Below are positions 1 to 7,508 of a stretch of DNA of 8,478 nt, one piece after another. Below the pieces are notes generated by a model, which searched no databases, was not told where the DNA came from, and was given only the letters and a program-made list of their open reading frames with translations. The first letter of the stretch is position 1. Each line of letters starts with the position of its first letter. Made by a program: the position numbers and the translations under genes. This DNA comes from Desulfobacteraceae bacterium (lineage in GTDB: Bacteria; Desulfobacterota; Desulfobacteria; Desulfobacterales; SG8-13): assembly GCA_029287875.1 (NCBI GenBank), contig JARFQH010000259.1, positions 1 through 8,478 on the forward strand, in the 5' to 3' direction.

Positions 1-338
1 AAGCCGGGGCACGGTTCTTCATCACACCCCCGCTGTTCGACACTGCCGCCATTGAACCGTTTCTGAAACGGATCAAACAGCCGGAAATCGTCATCATTCC
101 CACCGTCCTGCTGCTCAAGTCTCTGGGCATGGCCCGTTACATCTCGCGCAACATGCCGCACATCTACATTCCGGATGCCGTCATCGAACGGCTTCAGCGG
201 TCTCCGGACAAGGTGCGTGAGTGTCTTCAAATAGCCTCTGAAATGGTTGTCACCTTGAAAAAGGAAGGATTCAGAGGCGCTTTTCTGTCAACCATCGGAT
301 GGGAGCACAAGCTCCCGGAGATCATCGAAGGGATTTAG
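1..338 (+). CDS. MetF-like methylenetetrahydrofolate reductase, C-terminal part (5' end outside window)
   Basis: The reading frame is open from the left window edge (first full codon at base 3) to a TAG at 336-338, giving about 111 residues with no start in the window. It aligns by eye with the C-terminal third of the complete MetF at 6036-6968. Shared landmarks are GARFFITPPLFD against GAEFIQTQCIYN, LLKSLGMARYISRNMPHIYI against MKSVGMARYMKNRVPGMDV, and a shared WE-K-PEI near the end. Family members are flavin-dependent TIM-barrel enzymes interconverting 5,10-methylene- and 5-methyl-tetrahydrofolate in the cytoplasm; the missing N-terminal half would carry the catalytic Glu and Asp. The stop lies 11 nt before the hdrA start, so co-transcription is likely. 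It is clearly a diverged paralogue rather than a recent copy. The MetF family call is fairly secure; substrate specificity cannot be judged from this fragment. Confidence 0.8.
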   Translation, partial: AGARFFITPPLFDTAAIEPFLKRIKQPEIVIIPTVLLLKSLGMARYISRNMPHIYIPDAVIERLQRSPDKVRECLQIASEMVVTLKKEGFRGAFLSTIGWEHKLPEIIEGI

Positions 339-349
339 GGAGAAAAAAA

Positions 350-3300
350 ATGGGATTGAATCTGAACGAGGAAAAAAAAGGCGCTCCAGAGGGCGGTAAT
401 TCCGATCCCATCGGCGCGGTAATGGTTGTCGGCGCCGGGATTGCCGGTATGCAGTCGGCCCTTGACCTTGCCAATTCGGGCTACTACGTCTATCTGGTCG
501 AAAAATCATCCGCCATCGGCGGTCTGATGTCGCAGCTCGACAAGACCTTTCCCACCAACGACTGCGCCATGTGAATCATCTCTCCCAAACTGGTCGAGGT
601 CGGCCGGCATCTGAACATCGAGCTTTTGACAAACACCGAACTTTTCGGGCTCGACGGGGAACCGGGGCACTTCAAAGCTCGCGTACGCCAGCAGCCCCGC
701 TTCGTCGATCTGGACAAGTGCACCAGCTGCGGTGAGTGCGCCAAAGTCTGCCCGATCGAAGTTTCGAGCGAATACGACGAAGGGCTTTCGAAACGGAGGG
801 CTGCCTACAAAAAGTACGCCCAGGCCATCCCGGGCGGCTATGCCATCACAAAACGGGGCACCGCCCCGTGCCGGGCGACCTGCCCGGCGCACGTGAGCGT
901 TCAGGGGTACATCGCCCTGATCACCGCCGGCAAATACCGCGAGGCGGTCGAACTCTTTAAAAAAGACCACCCTTTTCCGGGAGTTTGCGGCCGGGTCTGC
1001 CACCATCCCTGCGAGGGTGCCTGTACCCGCACAGAAGTGGACGAGCCGTTGGCCATCATGAACCTGCACCGGTTCCTGGCTGACTGGGACCGTCAAACGG
1101 ATCAACCGTTCACGCCGAAGAAAAAAGAGATCCGTCCTGAGAAGGTGGCCATCATCGGGGCCGGTCCGGCGGGTCTGACCTGCGCCTACTTTCTCGCCAT
1201 CGAAGGCTATGCGGTCACCGTTTTCGAGAAACTGCCGGTTCTGGGCGGCATGTTGTCGGTGGGAATACCCGCTTATCGTCTGCCGCGCGATATCATCGAA
1301 GCTGAAATTCAGGTTGTCCGCGACTTGGGTGTGCAGTTCAAGACCGGCGTGGAGATCGGCAAGGACTTTACCGTCGGCCAACTTCGCGAGCAGGGTTTCA
1401 ATGCCTTTTTCCTCGGGATCGGCTCTCAGGAGTGCAAGGTGTTGGGTATCGAGGGAGAAGACTTTGAAGGCGTCTACCCGGGGCTCGAATTCCTCAAGCA
1501 GGTCAACCTAGGGAACCGGGTCAAACTGGGCGACCGGGTGGCGGTGATCGGCGGCGGTAACGTGGCCATGGATGCGGTTCGCACGGCTCGGCGCACCGGC
1601 AGTTCAAAGCCCTTTATCATATACCGGCGCAGCCTGGAAGAGATGCCGGCCAACATCGAGGAGATCGAGGAGTGCCGCGATGAAGGCATCGAGATCATGA
1701 CGCTCACCAACCCGTTGCAGGTGATCGCCGAGGCTGGCCGTGTCAAGGCGGTCGAATGCCAGCGTATGCATCTGGGCGAGCCGGACGAGAGTGGCCGGCG
1801 CCGCCCCGTGCCGGTCCCAGACAGCGCGTTTACCATTGAAGTGGATGCGGTTATACCGGCTATCGGGCAGGAATCGGACTGGGCCTGCCTGACGGATGAA
1901 TGTGCGTGCACGCTGAGCGACTGGGGCACGATCCAGGTCGACCCGGTGACGTTGCAGTCCAGCGACCCCGACATTTTCGCCGGCGGTGACGCGGTCACCG
2001 GCCCCCGCACGGTGGTCGAGGCGATCGGGGCCGGTAAAGAGGCCGCGATGTCGATCGATCGCTTCCTGCAGGGCCGGGATCTACACGAAGGACGGCCGGT
2101 CCGGTGGGAAGGCATCAAAGACGTGCCAACGGAAGGTTGTGAACACCTGCCGCGGGTGGCTATGACCCATGCCCCGGCATCGCAGCGCATTCAAAACTTC
2201 AACGAAGTCCAACTCGGTTACGATGAAATTGGTTCGCGTCGGGAAGCCAAGCGGTGCCTGGAGTGCGGTGTCTGCTCCGAATGCTACCAGTGCGTGTCGG
2301 CCTGCCTGGCCGGCGCCGTGGACCACAGCCAAAAGGCGATCGAAAAAGAAATCGAGATCGGCTCTCTGGTCCTTTGCCCCGGCAGCGAACCTTTCGATCC
2401 TTCCGGCCTGGAGGCTTTTTACCATTACAACAGCAGTCCCAACGTGTTGACCAGTCTGGAATTCGAGCGGCTCCTGAGCGCCTCGGGCCCCACGATGGGC
2501 CACCTCGTGCGTCCCTCCGACGAAAAGGAGCCGAAGAGAATCGCCTGGCTGCAGTGCGTCGGTTCGCGCGACAGCAACCGCTGCGGCAACGGCTATTGCT
2601 CATCGGTCTGCTGCATGTACGCCATCAAGGACGCCATGATCGCCAAGGAGCACGCCCACGGCGAACTGGACTGCGCGATTTTCAACATGGACATCCGCAC
2701 CTTCGGCAAAGATTATGAAAAGTACTATCAGCGCGCAAAAGAAAAGGTCGGGGTCAGGTTCGTCAAGGCCCGCATCCACACCGTCGATGAGGTCGGCGAA
2801 AACCGGGATCTACGCATTCGCTACGCGGATGAAAGCGGCACGATTCAAGAAGAGTTTTTTGACATCGTGGTGCTGTCCGTTGGGCTTCAGGTTCCGGAAT
2901 CCACGGCGGAGCTGGCCCGTCGTCTCGATGTCGGCCTCGACAAATACAGGTTTGCCATCACCCAGCCGTTTACACCGGTGGAAACCTCCCGTCCGGGTGT
3001 TTACGCCTGCGGCGTTTTGCAGGAGCCAAAAGACATCCCCAGTTCGGTGACCGAAGCCAGCGCCGCCGCGTGTCTGGCCGGCGGTCAGCTGGCTGCGGCC
3101 AGAAATACACTGGGCAAGAGTGTCGAACTTCCCGAAGAAATCGATGTGACCGAACAGGCGCCGCGTGTCGGCGTCTTCGTTTGCAACTGCGGCGTCAACA
3201 TCGCCGGTGTCGTCGACGTCAAGGCGGTTGAAGAGTACTCCCGGAGTTTGCCCAATGTGGTGTATGCCGGCCAGAACCTGTTTACCTGCAGCCAGGACTC

Positions 3301-4828
3301 CCAGGAGCAGATGAAGGCACTGATCAAGGAGCACCGCCTCAACCGGGTGGTGGTGGCGGCCTGCACACCGAAAACCCATGAGGGCATCTTCATGGACACC
3401 CTCGAGGGGACCGGCCTGAACAAATACCTGCTGGAGATGGCCAACATCCGCAACCAGGATTCCTGGGTTCATTCGGACAATCCCCAGGAAGCCACCGCCA
3501 AGGCGAGGGATCTGGTTCAAATGGCCGTTGCGCGGGCGGAATCGCTTCACCCGTTGCGGGAAAAGGTGATTCCCGTAAACGAGCGGGCGCTGGTTGTCGG
3601 CGGCGGCGTGGCCGGTATGAATGCCGCCCTGGGCCTTGCCGATCAGGGCTACGAGGTGGTCCTGATCGAAAAGGAGGAACAGTTGGGCGGTATGGCTAAC
3701 CGCCTGACTTTCACCATCGAAGGCGCAGACGTCCAGGCCTATCTCGAGGAGCTGATCCAGAGGGTTAATGCCCATCCTAAGATCCAGGTGCTCACCCGCT
3801 CCTTGATCGTCGGGTTCACCGGATTCAAAGGCAATTTTACCACTGAGGTGCTGGCCGGACCCGGCATGTATGAGCGCAAGATCAATCACGGCGTTGTCAT
3901 CATCGCTACGGGCGCCAACGAATACCGGCCCAAAGAATATCTCTACGCTCAGAGCGACGGCGTCCTGACCCAGGTGGAACTGGCCCAGCGATTGAAAGAA
4001 AAGGGGGCTGCTGACCTGAACCAGGTGGTGATGATCCAGTGCATAGGATCGCGAAACGAGGAGAACCCCAACTGTTCCCGAATCTGCTGCCAGAGTGCCG
4101 TGAAGAATGCATTGAAGATCAAGATCCTTAATCCGGATGCACAGGTATTCATCCTCTACCGGGATATCAGAACCTACGGCCTGCTGGAAGATTACTACAA
4201 AGAGGCGCGTGATAAAGGCGTGCTTTTCTTCCGGTTTGATCCGGACGATCCGCCGGCGGCAGAACCTTTCGACGGCGGTGTGCGGGTCACGTTCAAGGAT
4301 CATATCCTCGGGCGCGATCTTCAGGTCGAAGCCGATCTGCTGGCACTCAGTGCCGGAATGGTGGCCGCGGACACCGAAGAACTCGCCTCGATCGTCAAAC
4401 TGGCCCGGACCGCAGAAGGCCATTTCATGGAAGCGCACGTCAAGTTGCGTCCGGTGGACATGGCCACCGAAGGGATATTTGTCTGTGGAACCGCCCACAG
4501 TCCGAAACTGCTCTCCGAGTCGATTGCTCAGGCCTATGCTGCGGCCTCTCGGGCGACAACTTTCCTGTCACAAAAGCAGTTGACCCTCTCGGCGGTTATC
4601 GCTCAGGTAGACGCCGATTTGTGCGCTTCCTGCCTCATCTGCGTTCGTTCCTGTCCCTACGGCGTGCCGAAAATAAATGCCGATGGCGTCAGTCAGATAG
4701 ACGAGGCACTTTGTCACGGTTGCGGCATTTGTGCGGCGGAATGCCCGGCGAAAGCCATTCAACTGAACTGGTACGAGGACGACCAAATTCTTTGCAAAAT
4801 CGATTCATTGCTGGAGGGTGTTTTATGA
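350..4828 (+). CDS. hdrA: Selenocysteine-containing giant HdrA-type flavin electron-bifurcation subunit with GltD-like insertion (two HdrA halves)
   Basis: ATG at 350 follows a GGGAG ribosome site (338-342); the UGA at 572-574 is read as Sec75, giving 1492 residues. Ending at the UGA would leave a 74-residue stub; starting at the ATG at 626 would drop the FAD motif. Domains by residue: FAD Rossmann motif GAGIAG (28-33); C72-A-M-U75 followed by the HdrA signature SPKLVEVGRHLNIELL; [4Fe-4S] cysteines 124/127/130/134; GltD-like insertion (about 164-632); cysteine-rich motif 636-652; CVGSR...CCMYAIK (736-758). A second HdrA copy starts near 938 with VGVFVCNCGVNIAG, has FAD motif GGGVAG (1084-1089) and CIGSR...CC (1231-1247), and ends in two ferredoxin clusters (1425-1435, 1455-1465). 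HdrA is the cytoplasmic flavin subunit that splits or merges electron pairs. The gene sits between metF genes and overlaps mvhD by ATGA, pointing to a role in methylene-THF reduction or methyl-THF oxidation. The HdrA assignment is firm; direction and partners are inferred. Confidence 0.93.
572..607 (+). promoter_or_regulatory. Sec UGA codon and SECIS-like hairpin in hdrA
   Basis: The in-frame TGA at 572-574 sits in NDCAM-U-IISPK, where HdrA proteins have the second Cys of a conserved C-x-x-C. Fifteen nucleotides later a 6-bp stem forms: CTGGTC (590-595) pairs with GGCCGG (602-607), with two G-U pairs, closing the loop GAGGTC (596-601). The loop begins with G and lies 21 nt after the UGA, matching the bacterial SECIS pattern recognised by SelB as I recall it. 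Protein similarity continues without shift after the UGA. Pairing was judged by eye without energy calculation. Confidence 0.85.
840..2245 (+). other. GltD/NfnL-like NAD(P)H:flavin oxidoreductase module inserted within HdrA
   Basis: Residues about 164-632 of the HdrA protein interrupt the HdrA ferredoxin region: canonical HdrA sequence stops after PIEVSSEYDEG...QAIPGGY and resumes at RCLECGVCSEC. The insert begins with the cysteine pattern of the GltD N-terminal iron-sulfur domain (C174, C178, then C213, C217, C221, C225). It continues with FAD motif GAGPAG (270-275), the GltD-like stretch GIPAYRLPRDII, a second Rossmann motif VIGGGNVAMDAVRTARR suited to NAD(P)H, and the closing FAD motif GGDAVTGP (545-552). 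Such modules (GltD of glutamate synthase, NfnL, dihydropyrimidine dehydrogenase) move electrons between NAD(P)H and clusters through FAD. Here it most likely gives HdrA a built-in NAD(P)H port. The arginine pair after the nucleotide motif hints at NADPH, but NADH cannot be excluded. Boundaries are approximate. Confidence 0.85.
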
Positions 4829-5292
4829 ATCAGGACTTTGAACCGATTATCATTTCGTTTTGCTGTAATTTCTGAGGGTACACGGCCGCGGACCTGGCAG
4901 GTTCGATGCGACTGAGTTACCCTACGACGATTAAAATCATCCGCGTTCCCTGCACCGGCAAGGTCGACACCCTTCACATCATGCGGGCGTTCGAAAAGGG
5001 TGCCGACGGGGTCTATGTGGTTGGATGTCGTGAAGGTGATTGCCATTACAATAGCGGCAATTTCAGAGCCAAAAAGCGGGTGGAACAAGCCAAGGAGCTC
5101 CTCGATGCCATCGGCATCGGAGGAAACCGGGTTCGGATGTGCAACTTGTCCTCCAGTGACGGGCCGTTATTCGTAAAGTATGCCGAGGAAATGCATGAGC
5201 GAATTTGCGCGGCCGGCCCGAATCCGATCAAGCTGGCTGTCAAAAATCGGTCCACCGCCGAAGCCGGTTCAAAGCTTGCAGCACCCAGTTGA
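4825..5292 (+). CDS. mvhD: MvhD-type electron-transfer subunit, selenoprotein
   Basis: The ATG overlaps the hdrA stop (ATGA, 4825-4828), so the two are translationally coupled. Reading the TGA at 4873-4875 as Sec17 gives 155 residues and the MvhD N-terminal signature FCCNF-U-GYTAADLAGSMR, where relatives have Cys in place of Sec. Further conserved features are RVPCTGKVD (C43), GCREGDCHY (C68, C73) and RMCNLSSSDG (C106). MvhD/FrhD proteins carry a [2Fe-2S] cluster and pass electrons between HdrA and a partner such as a hydrogenase or formate dehydrogenase. No such partner gene is in the window, so here MvhD may connect HdrA to MetV/MetF or to a complex encoded elsewhere. A start at the ATG at 4906 would remove the cluster-binding N-terminus. 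The length fits the family. Confidence 0.92.
4873..4905 (+). promoter_or_regulatory. Sec UGA codon and SECIS-like hairpin in mvhD
   Basis: After the TGA at 4873-4875 and a 13-nt spacer, CGGACCT (4889-4895) pairs with AGGTTCG (4899-4905): seven base pairs including one G-U, with loop GGC (4896-4898) starting with G, 20 nt from the UGA. The reading frame continues into conserved MvhD sequence. Of the three hairpins here this one has the tightest loop. Confidence 0.85.
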
Positions 5293-5354
5293 GCTCCCAA
5301 TGCACCGCGTTGTCAGCTATAAGAATTAAATATACACGGTCATGGAACCGGAAA

Positions 5355-5361
5355 AAGGAGG
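5355..5361 (+). promoter_or_regulatory. Strong ribosome binding site of metV
   Basis: AAGGAGG lies 9 nt before the ATG at 5371. It is a near-perfect Shine-Dalgarno and follows a 78-nt spacer (5293-5370) after mvhD, so metV is initiated independently rather than by coupling. I see no convincing promoter or terminator in that spacer. Confidence 0.75.
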
Positions 5362-5370
5362 ACATATCTG

Positions 5371-6039
5371 ATGATTGTCGCCGATAAAAAACCGATAGAA
5401 GAGATCATTGATACCGTTAAAGACTTCCGGAATATTCTCATCCTGGGCTGTAACGAGTGCGTTACGGTCTGTGAAGCCGGGGGGAAAAAAGAAGTCGGAC
5501 TTCTGGCCTCCGCTCTGCGGATGTACTTTCTCCAGCAGGGCCATGAGGTGAATATCGGAGAGCGCACCCTGGAAAGACAATGTGATCACGAATATCTGGA
5601 AGAAATTCGTGACAGTATCGATCATTACGATGCGGTGGTGTCGATTGCCTGCGGGGTAGGCGTCCAGTTCACCGCCGAGAAATACCACTCCAAACCGGTT
5701 TACCCGGGGGTCAATACCCTTTTCATGGGCGCCAACGAGGCGCGCGGCGTGTGGACCGAACGCTGTCAGGGCTGCGGGCAATGCATCTTGGCCGTCACGG
5801 GCAGCATCTGTCCGGTATCCCGGTGCGCCAAGCGCATTCTGAATGGGCCGTGTGGCGGGTCGACTGAGGGTAAGTGTGAAATCAACAAAGACGTCGATTG
5901 TGCCTGGCAGCTGATCATCGATCGGCTCAAAGCTCTGGGTCGGCTGGAAGAATACGAAGCGATCTGCCCGCTGAAAGACTGGTCAAGCGATCGGGCGGGT
6001 GGACCGCGAAAAGTGGTCAGGGAGGATTTGAAGCTATGA
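5371..6039 (+). CDS. metV: MetV-like zinc/iron-sulfur subunit of methylenetetrahydrofolate reductase
   Basis: The 222-residue protein has an N-terminal half with ILGCNECVTVCEAGG (C27, C30, C34) and SIACGVGVQF (C94), and a C-terminal half with CQGCGQCILAVTGSICPVSRC (C132, C135, C138, C147, C152) then NGPCGGSTEGKCEIN (C161, C169), C177 and C199. The NGPCGG-cysteine pattern is characteristic of MetV and of the C-terminal domain of some MetF-type reductases. Known MetV proteins are small cysteine-rich partners of MetF in acetogens and other Wood-Ljungdahl organisms, binding metal or iron-sulfur centres and relaying electrons to MetF's flavin. The stop overlaps the metF start by ATGA, so stoichiometric MetV-MetF production is expected. 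The start is fixed by the strong ribosome site. Which cysteines hold zinc and which hold clusters cannot be told from sequence. Confidence 0.9.
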   Translation: MIVADKKPIEEIIDTVKDFRNILILGCNECVTVCEAGGKKEVGLLASALRMYFLQQGHEVNIGERTLERQCDHEYLEEIRDSIDHYDAVVSIACGVGVQFTAEKYHSKPVYPGVNTLFMGANEARGVWTERCQGCGQCILAVTGSICPVSRCAKRILNGPCGGSTEGKCEINKDVDCAWQLIIDRLKALGRLEEYEAICPLKDWSSDRAGGPRKVVREDLKL

Positions 6040-6968
6040 ACGTAAATACACCGAGCAAACTGGAGAAGATGCTGGCTGCCGGAAACCTCGCCGTCACTTC
6101 TGAATGCGGACCGCCCCGCGGCAGTGATCCGGAAGTGATTGTCGAGAAGGCGAAGCTGTTGAAAAATCATGTCGATGCCATCAACGTGACGGATAACCAG
6201 ACGTCCATGACACGCATGTGCAGCCTGGCGGCCTGCATCCGGCTCAAACTGCTGGGGCTGGAGCCGATTCTGCAGATGGTGACCCGGGATCGCAACCGCA
6301 TTGCCATTCAGAGCGACATTCTCGGGGGGGCCTCTTTCGACATCCATAATATCCTCTGTCTGTCCGGGGATCACCAGAGTTTTGGAGACTGCTCTAAGGG
6401 ACAGAATGTCCACGATATCGACTCGATGCAGCTGATCCAGACCGTTCGGCACATGCGTGACGAGGGCAAGTTCCTGGGTGGCGACGAGATCAAACGGCCG
6501 CCGCAGATGTTCGTCGGTGCGGCAGCCAATCCATTCGCCGATCCCTATGAAATCCGGGTGCCGCGGCTGGCCAAAAAAGTCGCCGCCGGCGCTGAATTCA
6601 TCCAGACCCAGTGCATTTACAACCTCGATAAATTCGAAGACTGGATGAAAAAGGCCTGCGACCGGGGATTGCACGAAAAAGTTGCCATTCTGGCCGGTCT
6701 GACCCCGATGAAATCGGTCGGGATGGCACGGTATATGAAGAATCGGGTGCCGGGCATGGATGTGCCGGATGAGATCGTCAAGCGCCTGGCCGACACGCCC
6801 AAAGAAAAACAGGCCGAGGAGGGAATCAACATCTGTGTTGAAGCCATCGAGCGATTGAAGGACGTCAAAGGGGTTGCCGGATTTCATATCATGGCCATCG
6901 AGTGGGAGGAAAAGGTACCGGAAATCGTCGAGCGCGCCGGCCTCTTCCCGCGACCCAGCGTGAACTGA
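6036..6968 (+). CDS. metF: Methylenetetrahydrofolate reductase, MetF family
   Basis: ATG at 6036 overlaps the metV stop and is preceded by GGGAGG (6020-6025). The 310-residue protein has the MetF TIM-barrel landmarks: TSECGPPRG with a likely catalytic Glu23 (family pattern F-E-x-x-P-P), INVTDNQTS (50-57), VTRDRNR with likely catalytic Asp85 (82-88), LCLSGDHQ (107-114) and GAEFIQTQCIYN. It interconverts methylene- and methyl-tetrahydrofolate using FAD, in the methyl branch of the Wood-Ljungdahl pathway. The length is normal for a MetF that relies on a separate MetV. An upstream in-frame start at 5898 would overlap metV for over 100 nt and adds no conserved sequence. It is the second MetF of the locus: the first ends at 338. 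The C-terminus (about residue 240 on) matches that paralogue. Electrons probably come from HdrA/MvhD via MetV rather than directly from NAD(P)H; this is inferred from context. Confidence 0.93.
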   Translation: MNVNTPSKLEKMLAAGNLAVTSECGPPRGSDPEVIVEKAKLLKNHVDAINVTDNQTSMTRMCSLAACIRLKLLGLEPILQMVTRDRNRIAIQSDILGGASFDIHNILCLSGDHQSFGDCSKGQNVHDIDSMQLIQTVRHMRDEGKFLGGDEIKRPPQMFVGAAANPFADPYEIRVPRLAKKVAAGAEFIQTQCIYNLDKFEDWMKKACDRGLHEKVAILAGLTPMKSVGMARYMKNRVPGMDVPDEIVKRLADTPKEKQAEEGINICVEAIERLKDVKGVAGFHIMAIEWEEKVPEIVERAGLFPRPSVN

Positions 6969-6979
6969 GAGGGGAGAAA

Positions 6980-7048
6980 TTCACCGCAGAGCCGCGGGGG
7001 GCGCGGAGGAAAAAAACAATTCGGTTTTCTTCGCATCTCGGCGGTGAA
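6980..7048 (+). repeat. Imperfect inverted repeat (TTCACCGC...GCGGTGAA) in the metF-response regulator spacer
   Basis: TTCACCGC (6980-6987) is perfectly complementary to GCGGTGAA (7041-7048). The stem continues after one mismatch with GAG/CTC and, past a 2x2 internal loop, GCG/CGC; an A-rich left side faces a TTTTCTT right side nearer the tip. The arm resembles the dispersed TTCACCGCAGAGACGC-type palindromic element seen between genes in many bacterial genomes. It begins 11 nt after the metF stop, so it may stabilise the upstream mRNA or attenuate read-through. No clean U-tract follows it, so it is not called a terminator. The rest of the spacer (7049-7099) is AT-richer, and I could not assign a confident promoter there. 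Confidence 0.7.
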
Positions 7049-7086
7049 CAGTTAAATGCCAATCAACGTTTAACAATAAAGACCAT

Positions 7087-7094
7087 AAGGAGGT
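7087..7094 (+). promoter_or_regulatory. Strong ribosome binding site of the response regulator gene
   Basis: AAGGAGGT, a full anti-Shine-Dalgarno match, ends 5 nt before the ATG at 7100. It fixes the start and suggests efficient translation. Confidence 0.8.
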
Positions 7095-7099
7095 AGACC

Positions 7100-7492
7100 A
7101 TGACACTACAAAAGAGAATCCTGATCGTGGACGATGAACCCGATTTCGCTGCCATCGTACAGGGGAACTTGGAAAAAGAAGGCTTCGAAGTCGATGTGGC
7201 GTACAACGGCGTCGAAGGATTGGAAAAGGTCCAGTCAAATCCACCGGACGCCATTGTCCTGGACGTGATGATGCCCGAAAAGGACGGCTACGTGGTGTGC
7301 AAGGAACTCAAGGGGGACGACAAGTACTGCGATATTCCCATCATCCTGCTGACGGCGGTCGCTTCGCACGTCACCTCTACGCGTTACACTCACCGTGAAG
7401 GAATGTCGACCGAGGCGGACGACTACATCGCCAAACCAGCTTCGGCCGAAGAGATTACCAAAAGCCTGAAGCGATTGCTGAACGTCAGCTAG
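7100..7492 (+). CDS. Stand-alone receiver-domain response regulator (CheY-like)
   Basis: The 130-residue protein is a single receiver domain with no output domain. It shows the acidic pair D11-D12 in ILIVDDEPDF, the phospho-acceptor D55 in AIVLDVMMPEKDGY, the switch threonine T85 in IILLTAV and the conserved lysine K112 in DDYIAKPAS. All residues needed for phosphorylation are present. Between beta-4 and the lysine there is a somewhat lengthened segment (SHVTSTRYTHREGMSTEA). Such proteins act through protein-protein contact or as phosphorelay intermediates; no histidine kinase is in the window. Its position between metF and a HdrD-like gene, all on one strand, suggests it senses or modulates this redox module, but the target is unknown. 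It has its own strong ribosome site and is flanked by structured spacers, so it may be expressed separately from the genes on either side. Confidence 0.93.
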   Translation: MTLQKRILIVDDEPDFAAIVQGNLEKEGFEVDVAYNGVEGLEKVQSNPPDAIVLDVMMPEKDGYVVCKELKGDDKYCDIPIILLTAVASHVTSTRYTHREGMSTEADDYIAKPASAEEITKSLKRLLNVS

Positions 7493-7508
7493 TGCTTGAA
7501 CCCGACTT

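Noticed and set aside
572..574. hdrA as a pseudogene or two genes split by a stop
   Set aside because: Frame and homology continue seamlessly, the UGA replaces a conserved Cys, a SECIS-like hairpin follows, and two further genes show the same pattern; random nonsense mutations would not fall three times on conserved Cys codons.
2810..4498. 562-codon open frame on the - strand, and similar - strand frames at 506-1381 and 5766-6887
   Set aside because: They lie opposite strongly supported genes, show no recognisable motifs, and are explained by codon bias in GC-rich DNA.
626..4828. hdrA start at the ATG at 626
   Set aside because: It has no good ribosome site and would remove the first FAD motif and the conserved C-x-x-U segment.
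5293..5370. Promoter in the mvhD-metV spacer (TTGTCA near 5309, AT-rich stretch near 5325)
   Set aside because: The distance between the candidate boxes is too short for a sigma-70 promoter and no clean -10 sequence is present.
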